From: CAVVEC01 sp963747105
GTDB lineage: Bacteria; Acidobacteriota; Terriglobia; Terriglobales; Acidobacteriaceae
Direction of reading: 5' to 3'
Assembly (NCBI GenBank): GCA_963747105.1
Contig: CAVVEC010000015.1
Span: 1-64,000, forward strand
DNA length: 64,000 nt
The position numbers and the translations under genes were made by a program. The notes beneath the pieces are model-generated. The model ran no database searches. It saw only the letters and a list, made by a program, of their open reading frames with translations, and was not told the DNA's origin. Positions 1 to 9,290 of the stretch are shown piece after piece (position 1 is the stretch's first letter; each line of letters begins with the position of its first letter).

Positions 1-1
1 T

Positions 2-482
2 CGGCAATATAGCGGCGGGGCTGAATCAGTCCTGGAAGTATTGCTCACGCCTTGGTTGGGAAAGGCACTGGCCGCCCTGATTCTGCTGGCGTTGGCGGTG
101 GCGGGCTGGCGAATGCGGCGAAGCCGCGCAGATTCTGTCGCGTTCAATCTACTGCTGGTGGTGGTTTTGGCCTCGACGGTCGTGATCATTCCCAAAGCGG
201 CGCCGTACAACCAGATACTCTTGTTACCAGGAATTCTGTTTGTCGTCCAGCACTGGCAAGTGCTTTGGAAAAGCCGCGTGACCCGCATGACCGCGGTGAT
301 TTGCGGTCTGGTGATCGTTTGGCCTTGGCTGGCGGCGTCCGCTCTGACGGTCGCTTCGCTTTTTCTTACCCGCCGAGACTGTTCAAAGAGCCTGGACGGC
401 GCGAGTCACGAGTCTGGCGATTCCACCGGCCGTGCCGTTGCTGCTGTTATCTGTTTATTTTAACCATCCTGTGGAGCGATGA
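2..482 (+). CDS. GT87/DUF2029-like membrane protein, C-terminal part, one frameshift
   Basis: The reading frame is open at the left edge, so only the C-terminal part is present. The protein is dominated by hydrophobic helices (ALILLALAVAGW, FNLLLVVVLASTVVI, VICGLVIVWPWLAA) and carries PKAAPYNQILLLPG, which resembles the DUF2029/GT87 family of polyprenyl-phosphate-dependent mannosyltransferase-like membrane proteins. Frame 2 ends in a non-hydrophobic tail at 463. After the T5 run at about 361-365 the +1 frame instead gives SLAIPPAVPLLLLSVYF and stops at 480-482, which fits a last membrane helix. I therefore infer one extra base in the homopolymer. The family call rests on membrane topology and general resemblance only. 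Confidence 0.5.
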
Positions 483-618
483 GGACGCTTGGGCTGGCGC
501 GTGTTCCGGCAGCACTGGCTTTCCTATTTTCCAGCAAGCCGCAGGGGCATTTGCGGAAGGGCCTGCTACCGATTCTTTGCCCAAATCGTCTAGGTGTTTG
601 AGTCCTGGGGCACATCGC

Positions 619-647
619 TGACAAAACAAGAGGTCACAGCACAGATG
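619..647 (+). repeat. Leader element, copy 1, before the hydrolase gene
   Basis: A 29-nt stretch ending at the start codon of the hydrolase gene shares all but about six bases with 1734-1762, which ends at the start codon of the next gene. Both contain AGGTCACA, which may act as the ribosome binding region. It could be a duplicated leader or a shared regulatory sequence. Confidence 0.45.
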
Positions 648-1562
648 ATTACTCGACGAGAAGCAGTTCGCCTGTTGGGTTCGGCCTCAGCCGGAGCATG
701 GTTGGCGGCGCAGATAGGCCTCAATTTTTCGATCGCGCCGTATGCCTCCGCGGCAGCGGCCCAGGATGACAAGGCTCCTCCGCTCGCGCCCGGGACCCCC
801 AAGTCGCCGGAGCGAATCGCTTTGATCGAAGCGTTTAGGAAACAATCCGAAGGGATCGAAAAGAAGTATGAAGCGCACACGCACAAGGGCGACTGGGAGA
901 TGCCTTATCGGTTGTTCCGGCCGGAAGCAGCCGGGAAAGTGCCTTTCGTGGTGTATCTGCATGGCAGCGGAGGGCTGGGCGACGACAATCTGAAACAGTT
1001 GGGCTTCGGTAATATCTTTGGTACACGCGTGTGGCTGCTCCCGGAAAATCAGAAGAATTTTCCCTGCTATGTCGCCGTACCGCAAACTGATCGCGGATGG
1101 GCACGTACGATCTTTCGCAGGACGACCACGGTCGGGCGAAAGTGCTTCCCGGCGTCGGGGACGGGACACGGCTGGCGCTGGAAATCGTTGAGCAGCTGTG
1201 TGCCGCGAGTTCGCCGATTGATGATCGCCGCATCTATGTCACCGGTCAATCGATGGGCGGCGCGGGCGTGTGGAATATGATCACGTATCGTCCACAGTTT
1301 TTCGCCGCCGCAGTGCCCTGCTGCGGAAGCGCCTCGAGCGACGATGGCACTGGCTCGATTGACACGCCGCTGTGGAACTTCCACGGCAGACTCTGACCAG
1401 ACCGTTCCTGTGTCCGTGTCGCGTGACCGTATCGCGGCAAGACAGAAAGCAGGCGGTCACCCGCTTTACACCGAGTACGCTGGCGTAGACCACGAGGTCT
1501 GGGAGTGGGCGTTCACCGAGCCGGAACTGGTGAAGTGGGTATTTGTTCAACGCCGTCGCTAA
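645..1562 (+). pseudogene. Tat-exported alpha/beta-hydrolase (COG4099-like esterase/peptidase), frameshifted
   Basis: The start at 645 opens with MITRREAVRLLG and a hydrophobic stretch ending in YASA, a twin-arginine signal peptide. An alpha/beta-hydrolase core follows: PFVVYLHGSGGLG (oxyanion region), PCYVAVPQTD, then the nucleophile motif GQSMGG and a catalytic-His candidate in AGVDHEVW. These parts lie in three frames: 645 to about 1100 in frame 3, 1100-1385 in frame 2, and 1385-1562 in frame 3 again. The gene therefore needs two indels to be restored. Rejoined length is about 305 aa, normal for secreted COG4099-type enzymes. The substrate cannot be told from the sequence. The residues stay family-like across both breaks, which suggests recent damage or sequence error. 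Confidence 0.65.
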
Positions 1563-1620
1563 GCCTGCCAGACAGCCGAGGGGATGGGCTGGCCAAAGCC
1601 GTAATTCACCGTTTAGGGCG

Positions 1621-1656
1621 CCCCGCTCAAGCTTCGCTTGGGCGGGCTTGTTTGTT
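1621..1656 (+). terminator. Rho-independent terminator-like hairpin
   Basis: An 11-bp stem (1622-1632 with 1636-1646, one G-T pair) closes a 3-nt loop TTC and is followed by CTTGTTTGTT. It lies 60 nt after the hydrolase stop, where a terminator would be expected. Confidence 0.6.
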
Positions 1657-1733
1657 GCACGCCATTTTGTCCACGTCCTGCTACCCATTCTCTCGTCACA
1701 TCGTCCACCTGCTTGAGTCTCAAGGTTAATCGC

Positions 1734-1762
1734 CGACATAACAACAGGTCACAACGCCGATG
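1734..1762 (+). repeat. Leader element, copy 2
   Basis: Second copy of the 29-nt leader seen at 619-647, again ending exactly on a start codon (ATG 1760-1762). Confidence 0.45.
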
Positions 1763-2911
1763 AACACTCGCCACCTCGCTCTTTGTGCTCTTCTCTTTGC
1801 TTGGGTCCGCCGCCTATTCCCAGACGCCGCCGACGCTCGCCGTTCCGGCAGACTCCCCGCGCTGGGATCTGCAGGGGCAAGCCAAGCCGACCGAATATCA
1901 AGGCCGCAAGTGCCTCCTCCTCGATGGTGGAGCGGCGGTTTTGAAAGACTTTGAAATGCGCGACGGCGTTATCGACGTGGATGTCGCAACCCCCGCAAAG
2001 CGCGGGTTTTTCGGTTTTCAGTTTCGCCTGGACAACGACGGCGTCAACTACGAAGAGGTTTATCTCCGCCAGCACAAGTCCGGGCTTCCCGACGCCATGC
2101 AGTACACGCCGGTTCTCAACACCGGCCGCAACTGGCAAATCTATAATGGGCCGGGCTTCACCGGCGCAGTCGATATCCCGAAAGATGTCTGGTTCCACCT
2201 GCGCCTGGAGGTGACGGGTGCGCAGGCGAAGCTCTATGTCAAGGACATGGACAAGCCCGCGCTGGTGATGAACGATCTGAAAAGCGGCATGCAGAAAGGC
2301 CAGGTGGCCCTGTATGTTCTGACCGGCGCAACTTATTTCTCGAATTTCGAAATACGGACAACGCCCGATGCGCCCTGGGAGCGGCACCTGCCGCCGATGC
2401 CGCCGGGACACTCTGACCAAGTGGAGCCTGTCGCCTTCCTACGATGCGCTGGCGCGGAATCTGGAGCGTCCGCTCACGCCCTCCGAGACGCGACGCCATA
2501 CATTGGCAGGAGGTGGAGGCGGAGCCGCCCGGCTTTGTGGTCCTCTATCGTTATCGCGAGGCCCCGCATCCGATGGTCACGTTTCAGGGCGACTTCTCGA
2601 AGCGCCTGGAGCCCCAGCCGGGAATGAAGGTCGTCTATGCACGAACCACCATCGAGTCCGACCGCGACCAGGTGAAGAAGCTCTAGATCGGCTATAGCGA
2701 CGACGTCAGCGTGTTCCTGAATGGCAAGATTCTCTACCGTGGCCGAAGCGCCCAGGGTTTCCGCGACCCCGGGTTCCTTGGCATCGTGAACCCGGAAAAC
2801 GACGCCGTTTACCTTCCCTTGAAGAAGGGCAGCAACGAACTGATGCTGGCGGTCAGCGAACTCGGCGGCGGATGGGGATTCATTTGCCGCTTAGCGGACC
2901 TGGAAAACTGA
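1760..2911 (+). pseudogene. Secreted LamG/DUF1080-like protein, three frameshifts and an amber stop
   Basis: The start MNTRHLALCAL is in frame 2. The rest of the signal peptide (LFSLLGSAAYSQ) continues in frame 3 from about 1788, so the signal itself is broken. Residues about 25-205 look like a concanavalin-A-type jelly roll (DUF1080/LamG): GGAAVLKDFEMRDGVIDVD, FFGFQFRLDNDG, DVWFHLRLEV and YFSNFEIR. Two more shifts near 2405-2490 lead to frame 2. There an in-frame TAG at 2684-2686 interrupts VKKL-stop-IGYSDD before FLNGKILYRG and the C-terminal part. TAG ends normal genes elsewhere in the window (pcm, mqnE), so this is nonsense or error rather than recoding. Function unknown; carbohydrate binding is possible. 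Confidence 0.55.
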
Positions 2912-3069
2912 GATTCCGCCGGTCACCACCCAGCATGGGATGGCCTGCGTTCCTCTCTTTTTAAGTGGACGCTGCCCAGAACCAAGCTTACGCTGCCCAA
3001 GCTGCTCGATGGTCCATCTCATCGATGGGAATGAAGGAACGAAAATGTCACTCATCCGCTGGACGAGTA

Positions 3070-3096
3070 GGTAGTGGGTCAGACTGACCCACTACC
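3070..3096. repeat. Perfect 12-bp inverted repeat with 3-nt loop
   Basis: GGTAGTGGGTCA (3070-3081) and its exact complement TGACCCACTACC (3085-3096) flank GAC, with no T-run after it. The outer bases match the terminal repeats of the MITE-like elements at 45455 and 58662, so this may be a minimal, internally deleted copy. The rest of the 2912-3177 gap shows nothing else. Confidence 0.7.
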
Positions 3097-3177
3097 GACG
3101 AGTACACGGGCTTGCATTCCCCTGCTACACGCGTTAGGCTTCTCGGACACCCAGGCACCAGATGTTCGGAGGATGAG

Positions 3178-3531
3178 ATGACCCTCAAGATTGAATCCCG
3201 CCAAGCCGACGGAGTCACCATCGTGGCATGCACGGGCCGCATCGTGTTCGGAGAGGAATCCAACGCGCTCCGCGAAGAGCTCAAGCGCATATTGGGATCC
3301 ACGCGGCAAGTGGTGCTGAATCTTTCCGGAGTCACCTATATTGACAGCGGTGGCCTGGGAACTCTGGTCGGAGTCTACTCCTCGGCCCGCTCGGCGGGCG
3401 CCGATATCAAGCTGACCGGACTGGGCCAGCGCCTGCGCGATGTTTTGCAGATCACCAAGTTGGTCACCGTGTTCGAGGTCTATGACAACGAGCAGCAGGC
3501 CATGGCCGCATTCCATCGCGGCGCTGCCTGA
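3178..3531 (+). CDS. STAS-domain anti-sigma-factor antagonist
   Basis: A 117-aa single-domain STAS protein of the SpoIIAA/RsbV type. The start at 3178 follows a good ribosome binding site (CGGAGGATGAG). The domain covers the whole protein; YIDSGGLGTLVG contains the serine (Ser57) phosphorylated in this family. In the family, the unphosphorylated form binds an anti-sigma kinase and frees a sigma factor or other target. It lies 82 bp upstream of an FHA-GAF-SpoIIE phosphatase on the same strand, the enzyme class that dephosphorylates such antagonists, so a partner-switching pair is likely. No matching HPK-type kinase is visible nearby. Confidence 0.88.
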   Translation: MTLKIESRQADGVTIVACTGRIVFGEESNALREELKRILGSTRQVVLNLSGVTYIDSGGLGTLVGVYSSARSAGADIKLTGLGQRLRDVLQITKLVTVFEVYDNEQQAMAAFHRGAA

Positions 3532-3613
3532 GGCACTTTTACCCCTTCCCACCGGCGTTCGATGCTGTCATTATTCTTGTGACGCTCTTGCTTTAGAGCG
3601 GTATCACAAGCGC

Positions 3614-5281
3614 ATGGGATTTCAGACCATCATTGGCCCGCCCCCCGGAACGGGCTCGGGAGTATTTCCCACCCTTGTCTTTGTGCAGGGCAACGAGCAG
3701 CGTGTCATCAATCTGGACCACAGTCCCTTCAGCGTGGGGCGCAAGGTTGATAAGGATCTGGTGATCGCCGACCCGCGGGTTTCCCGCGACCACGCCATCA
3801 TCGTCTCCGAAAACGGCGTGTTCAGCGTCTTCGATCAGGGCAGCAAACACGGAACTTTCGTCAATGGCGAACGGGTGCAGCACAAAACTCTGGAGCGCAA
3901 TGACCGCCTGGAATTCGGGGTTCGCGAAGTCGCCTACGTCATCTTTAATCCCCAGCAGGGGACTTCCAACTCGGCTCGCGAGTTCCTCAGCCAGATCTCC
4001 GGAATGCACATCTCGGAGGAAACCACTGACCTGGAAAAACTGGTTCTCTTTCTCGAAGCCGCCCGCAAGCTGAACACGGTCGGCGTACTCGACGAAATTC
4101 TGATGACGCTCCTGGACGTGACCTTGAAGCTCACGCGGGCTGAACGGGCTTTCGTTTTCATGAAGAACGAGCAGGGGGAACTGCGCCTGGCGGCCGGACG
4201 CAACTCCAAGGCTGAGCCGCTCCTCGAGGACAAGACCATCTCGCACTCCATTCTCGAAGATGCTATGAAGTCGAACTCCGAGTTCGTGCTCACCGATACC
4301 AGCCGCTCAGTGGACCTCAGCGGGCGCAAGAGCATTGTGGCTTATGACCTGCGCACGGTGATTTGTGTTCCGCTGCGTAAGCCTCAGATACAAACCACTC
4401 GCGATACGGATGTCCCCGCACCTGCGGTTGCGGCGGAAGCGATGGGCGCATTGTACGTGGACTCACGCTTCGCCTCACGGGATATCTCCAGCGTCAGCCA
4501 CGATATTTTTCACGCCATCGCGACGGAAGCTGCGTCACTGATCGAGAACGCCCGCCTGGTGCAGGCGGAAGAGGCAGCCCGGCGATATCAGCAGGAACTC
4601 TCTATCGCGGCCTCCATCCAACAGCGGCTGATGGCGGTCACCATACCCAAGGTGCCGTTCGCCAGGCTGGAAGGCAGAAATCTATCCTGCAAGGAAATCG
4701 GCGGCGACTTTTTTGACGCGGTGGATACCGAAGAAGGTTTGACCGTCGTGCTGGCCGATGTCAGTGGAAAGGGAGTCTCAGCAGCCTTGCTCGCGTCCAC
4801 CCTTCAGGGGATGATCTACTCGCAGCTCACCGCGCGGATGCCCCTGACCGAGATCGTGACCGCGGTGAACCGCTTTTTTACGCATAAGCATATCGGAGAA
4901 AAATACGCGACCGTAATCATGGCCCGCGTACACAGCAACGGCGAATTGGAGTACGTGAATTGCGGACACATTCTTCCCCTGGTGGTTTCCAATGGGGACG
5001 TTCAACGGCCGGCGAAGGGGAATCTCCCCGTAGGCCTGCTGCCAGATGCCAAGTATGAGGGTGACCGCTGGCAATTGAAGCCCGGGGATCGGGTCGTGTT
5101 GGTCACCGATGGTGTGACTGAAGCGGAAAATGCTCGGGGGGAGTTTTTTGAGGATTCGCGTCTCGAGCAGGCTGCAAAGCTAGGAACCATGGAAGATATC
5201 TTCACAGCGATCTCAAACTTCTGCGGCGGCACGCCGCTTAGCGACGATTGCACGGTGGTGGAATTGGTGTACACCGGCTGA
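3614..5281 (+). CDS. FHA-GAF-SpoIIE serine phosphatase
   Basis: A 555-aa cytoplasmic regulator. Residues about 20-115 form an FHA phosphothreonine-binding domain (SVGRKVDKDLVI, RVSRDHAII, SKHGTFVNG). Residues about 145-325 fit a GAF sensor (LMTLLDVTLKLTRAERAFVF ... GALYVDSRF). A short coiled linker (EEAARRYQQELSIAASIQQRL) leads to a PP2C/SpoIIE phosphatase with metal-binding acidic motifs GGDFFDA, LADVSGKG, LVTDGVTEA and SDDCTVV. The chosen ATG at 3614 (MGFQTIIGPP) puts the FHA domain at the N terminus; the frame is open upstream, but that stretch looks non-coding. It probably dephosphorylates the STAS protein encoded just before it. Confidence 0.9.
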   Translation: MGFQTIIGPPPGTGSGVFPTLVFVQGNEQRVINLDHSPFSVGRKVDKDLVIADPRVSRDHAIIVSENGVFSVFDQGSKHGTFVNGERVQHKTLERNDRLEFGVREVAYVIFNPQQGTSNSAREFLSQISGMHISEETTDLEKLVLFLEAARKLNTVGVLDEILMTLLDVTLKLTRAERAFVFMKNEQGELRLAAGRNSKAEPLLEDKTISHSILEDAMKSNSEFVLTDTSRSVDLSGRKSIVAYDLRTVICVPLRKPQIQTTRDTDVPAPAVAAEAMGALYVDSRFASRDISSVSHDIFHAIATEAASLIENARLVQAEEAARRYQQELSIAASIQQRLMAVTIPKVPFARLEGRNLSCKEIGGDFFDAVDTEEGLTVVLADVSGKGVSAALLASTLQGMIYSQLTARMPLTEIVTAVNRFFTHKHIGEKYATVIMARVHSNGELEYVNCGHILPLVVSNGDVQRPAKGNLPVGLLPDAKYEGDRWQLKPGDRVVLVTDGVTEAENARGEFFEDSRLEQAAKLGTMEDIFTAISNFCGGTPLSDDCTVVELVYTG

Positions 5282-5417
5282 GTCGCGGCCGGATCCAAAG
5301 GGCCGATAGGGCCCTGGCTCAGATTGATCCAACGATCCGGAACACCTATGGCAAATTACCACGATTCGTGGCAGGAAAAATCATCCGCGCCTGCCGTAAA
5401 GCAAAGCGCCCTGATGC

Positions 5418-5783
5418 TTGCACACAATAGTCGAACTCGGGGCCGGTGTGCTTCAGGAGCACAAATACGAACTCCTGGACATTCTTGTTTGGAAAGTTAC
5501 CGAAGCAAACGGCAAATACAACACGAGATATGTGTCGGAGGCTGTTTACAACGGGGAGGGACCTATACGACATGAGCACGTCCTTCCGAGGAAGTATCTC
5601 GTGGAGCAAATGCTTGAAAAGCCGGACACCATCTCGCAAGTCTTGGATAGCGCGGTAGCGTGCCTCGTTACTGAGGAAGAGCATTGCATTCTACCGAAAA
5701 AAACCACAGGAGGCTGGGATCGGTACCGTGAGGCCGGCATCCGAGTCTATGACCGGCGGGAGGGTAAGTGGCTTGATTTTTAG
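5418..5783 (+). CDS. Small HNH-like protein of unknown function
   Basis: A 121-aa protein with HEHVLPRKYL, then CLVTEEEHCIL and GWDRYREAGIRVYDRR. The spaced HEH and EEH histidines recall HNH-type nuclease folds, but I cannot assign a named family. The TTG start at 5418 has no ribosome binding site. ATG 5348 in another frame gives MANYHDSWQEKSSAPAVKQS and could be the true N terminus if one base is missing near 5415. It follows the phosphatase by 136 bp on the same strand. Confidence 0.55.
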   Translation: MHTIVELGAGVLQEHKYELLDILVWKVTEANGKYNTRYVSEAVYNGEGPIRHEHVLPRKYLVEQMLEKPDTISQVLDSAVACLVTEEEHCILPKKTTGGWDRYREAGIRVYDRREGKWLDF

Positions 5784-5888
5784 GCATCAGACACCAAGCA
5801 CTATTCTCCGATTTTTCTGCAGGGAACGAGCTTCGCTTGTCGTGTCGCGCATTTCTCTCGAGCGCTGAATGATCCACGCTCTATTTGA

Positions 5889-8298
5889 TCAGTCGTCCTC
5901 CACCGTTACCGAAAAATCCGTCCCTTCCCAACGCTGCTCTTGCAGCCAGTAGAGCGTGAAAGCAATCTCGCGTCCCACGGCCAAGGCATCGGTCGGCAAG
6001 TCGGCAAACGACGTGCCCAAGCCGCTGTCTCGCGTATCCGTATCTCGGTAGGTTTGCCAAGCGTCGAAGCTCCAATGTATCCGCGCCGGCGCCGATAATA
6101 CGATCCGCAGTTTCTTACCCTGCGGCATGGTGCGACATTTATTGTTGAAGCGCCACCCAAAATGCGGCGACCTTCGCTTTTCGACCAGGTAGCGTTGCAC
6201 CGTCTGCGGCGGCTGATCGAAGATTTTGCCGTCGCGCAGCGAGCGCCGCAGCTTGATGTATTCGGAGTGAGCCCACACCAGGGGGCACGCCGAACCCGTG
6301 CGGTTTGCCCAAGAATAACTCGCGGGCGGGAATATCAGCAGCATCCCAGACCTGCTCTGGAATCAGACGGCTCCCTTCGGTCGAGAACTCCATGACCTGT
6401 AAGAGTTCTTCGGCTGCCTGCGGGCGTCCCGCAGCCAATTCGTAGTGCGCCCGCTCGCCCGCTAACAACGGCCACGGCCGGCCGATCCCGGTGCCATCAA
6501 AAGGCGATCCATCTTCATGCTCGCCGTAGCCATCGCCGTTGTAGCGATACCAGCACGGTCCCTGGGGCAGTTGCACCCGCAAAAGCGCATCAATCACTTT
6601 AATGGTATCCAGAATGCGCGGATCGTCCGGCGCCCGCAGACCGAAGCGCACCAGGGCCAGCGCGTCCGGGCTGATCATGCGCGTTGCCGGCTCGAGGTTT
6701 TGTCCGGCAGGGCGATTCTTGATGGGTACAAACCCGCCTGCGGGAGAAGCCGCGCAGTCGCGTCTCGGGTGGCGCGATGCGTACGTAGTAGCCTTGCACT
6801 CCGATCTGGCGTGCCAGGTCCGTATCGGCGGCGTAGGTCCAGCGTTCGATGTTGTCGTTCCAGGTATCGGCAGTCTCGCGAAGATAGGTGGCCATTGCCT
6901 TCTCCCCCACCGCCTCGGCGAGATCGGCCGCCGCCAGCAGAGCGGCAATTTCCACCGCCAGGGTGAACGGCGAGTAGCCCGCGTCTTCTTCCCAGCGATC
7001 TTGCTGCGTAACCGGACCGTTGCGCACCAGAAATCCGGCCGCGCGATAAACCAGACTCCACCAGCGCTGGAGGTCGCCCAGCAAGGTCGCGGCGTCACGG
7101 CGCAGACAATCCACCAGCAGGATGGGAAACGCCGCTTCATCCATTTGCAGGCCGTTCCAGTATGGACGTCCATCCAGCCACATGTTCTGTGCCCAGTGGC
7201 CATCCGGCTCCTGGGTGGACTCGAGATAGTGCAACACGCGTAGCGAATCATATTGCGCGCCTGCAGCCAGAAATCCCAACGCGGTTTCCACCAGATCGCG
7301 CGGCCACACCAGATGGTAGCCGCCCAGATCCTCATCGCCCTTATTGAATCCCCACGGAATCGAAAGGCTGGCGATCACTCCTCCCAGGAAGTCCTTGGAT
7401 TCATGCGTCCGCAACATGGCCACACTGGAGCGATATAGATCATGCTCGCGTTTGGGCTCGTCCAGTTTCAGCAGGCTTTCATGCCAGTTCCTCCACTGTC
7501 CGACGTAGTGTTTGCGCAGTTCTTCATAGGGTTCCAGCAGGCTGGATCGCACTTGCTGTCCCGCCTCGGACCAGATGTCTCCGAAGCCAAGCGCCAGAAC
7601 AAATTCGCCTCTGGAAGCAGCCAGATCAATTTCCCCGGTCAGCGCAATGTTACCGTTCTCCGCGCGGGTGTAGTCCCACGTCATTTGGTAATTGCTGGAG
7701 AGATCCTGCCAGCCATCGGAGTACCCGACAAAGCCCACCGACATCTTCTTCCAGGGAGCCGAGCAGGCAAAGGCCAGCGCGCAATCATTGCGCTCCGCGA
7801 ACAGCATGGGCACGCCCTTGTAGTCGCCCACCCATCCGGTATTGTCGCTGCCCCAATTGGCCAGGTGGGGCGCGAGCAGAGCATACAAGCCGGTAGTCCG
7901 TGAGCCTTCCTTGCAGGGGCACAAAGCGAATCTTCTGCAGCACGACGTTACGATATGGATCAGTCAGCACTTCTTTTTCGATCCGGTAGCTCCCCTGCGA
8001 TCTCGGTATTCAACAGCTCAAAAGCGGGAACTCCCGGCTCGATGGGGATGTTGTCGAACCTGCAGTGACGCTTCTCCTCGGAGAAGAATCTGCTTCCGTC
8101 GGTGACGATCAGCCCCATGTCGCGCGTGCATGCCTGGTCCACGCGAGGATAATAGACTTCGTTCAAAATGCCGTGGCTGATGGTGAACCACACCCGGCTG
8201 TGCAGGTTCAGTGCGGTGCCCACTCCACTTTTCGCGCTCGATGTCCAGCGGGGCGGGATTCCTGGCCACCCTGGAGCGTAACGTTCTTCGTTACTCAC
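5889..8298 (-). pseudogene. GH15 glucoamylase/glucodextranase-like, about four frameshifts
   Basis: Rejoined, this encodes a roughly 800-aa GH15 enzyme that cleaves terminal alpha-glucosidic bonds. The N-terminal part (MSNEERYAPGWPG, HGILNEVYYPRVDQACTRDMG) matches the glucodextranase N domain. The (alpha/alpha)6 barrel follows (GGYHLVWPRDLVETALGF, DGHWAQNMWLDG). The general-acid Glu is in IPEQVWD and the general-base Glu in WAHSEYIKL, so active-site residues are kept. No signal peptide is seen. Segments lie in four successive frames, with breaks near 7980, 7900, 6750 and 6300. It runs divergently from pcm. Because the catalytic residues and motifs are preserved, sequence error is as likely as true loss. 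Confidence 0.8.
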
Positions 8299-8491
8299 TG
8301 GTTTTGTCCCCTCGTCAGAAAAAGCTTTCGTTGAAGTTTGCTGTCAAGAGCTGCCAGCGCATGTTACTAGATCATAGATGATGAGTTGGAGCATCACTTG
8401 GTTGCGGCTGCCCCCTGCCTGAATGCGAGAATCTGTGAACCCTCGCTCTCAGCCGCAGCTCATTTCGCGCTATTCTGAAGGGGAGAGAACG

Positions 8492-9160
8492 ATGCCCCCG
8501 GACATCCAAACCGATCTTTTCGCGTCACAGCGCGAGGGCATGGTGAACGAGCAGCTGCGTGCCCGCGGGATTCGTGATGAGAATGTGCTTGCAGCCATGA
8601 CTCGTGTTCCCCGGCACGAGTTCGTTTCCGCGGAATATCGCGACCAGGCTTACGAAGATCACCCGCTTCCAATCGGTGAAGGCCAGACGCTCTCGCAGCC
8701 ATACATCGTAGCCATAATGCTGGAGGTGGCCGCCCTCGCGCCCTCCGACGCAGTGCTGGAGATCGGGACCGGCTCGGGCTATGTGACCGCTCTGCTTTGC
8801 GAACTTACCCACCAGGTGTACTCGGTCGAGCGCATTGCGTCGCTGGCTCGAGATGCGGAAGCCACACTCGCGCGGCTCGGTTACGTCAATGTGAGTGTCT
8901 GGACTGGTGATGGTAGCCAGGGCCTTCCCGAGCGCGCGCCCTTTGACGCCATCGTGGTTTCTGCCGCCGCGCCGCGAGTTCCCGAGGCATTATTTGCGCA
9001 ATTGCGCGAAGGCGGACGCATGGTCATCCCGGTAGGCCCGGCGCACGCTCAGGAATTGCAGTTGGTGCGCAAGGTGGAGAGCCAGGCGGTGATTACCGAT
9101 CTTGAGGGATGCCGATTCGTGCCCCTGATCGGCGGCCAGGGATACCGCTCGGGATGGTAG
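8492..9160 (+). CDS. pcm: Protein-L-isoaspartate O-methyltransferase
   Basis: A 222-aa enzyme that methylates L-isoaspartyl residues in damaged proteins with SAM, starting their repair. ATG 8492 follows AAGGGGAGAG; an upstream in-frame start at 8423 lacks a site. The SAM-binding motif VLEIGTGSGYVTALL and the family signatures PRHEFV, PLPIGEGQTLSQPYIVA and FDAIVVSAAAP are present. It ends with GGQGYRSGW. It stands alone on the plus strand, divergent from the glucoamylase gene. Confidence 0.95.
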   Translation: MPPDIQTDLFASQREGMVNEQLRARGIRDENVLAAMTRVPRHEFVSAEYRDQAYEDHPLPIGEGQTLSQPYIVAIMLEVAALAPSDAVLEIGTGSGYVTALLCELTHQVYSVERIASLARDAEATLARLGYVNVSVWTGDGSQGLPERAPFDAIVVSAAAPRVPEALFAQLREGGRMVIPVGPAHAQELQLVRKVESQAVITDLEGCRFVPLIGGQGYRSGW

Positions 9161-9290
9161 TTGAAAGGCCCAGCAGGCTGCTTTTGTTCAGCTTGACAGT
9201 ATCTGCCCATGAATGTAGTGTGTTGCGATAGTTTTCCGGGATGTCCCCGATCCCGAGCGCAAGCCCACACAATCGATCAGGAGATACTCC

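Noticed and set aside
2684..2686. Amber codon recoding (TAG read as an amino acid) here and at 18322
   Set aside because: TAG ends several intact genes in the window (for example pcm and mqnE), so general reassignment is not supported; nonsense or error is simpler.
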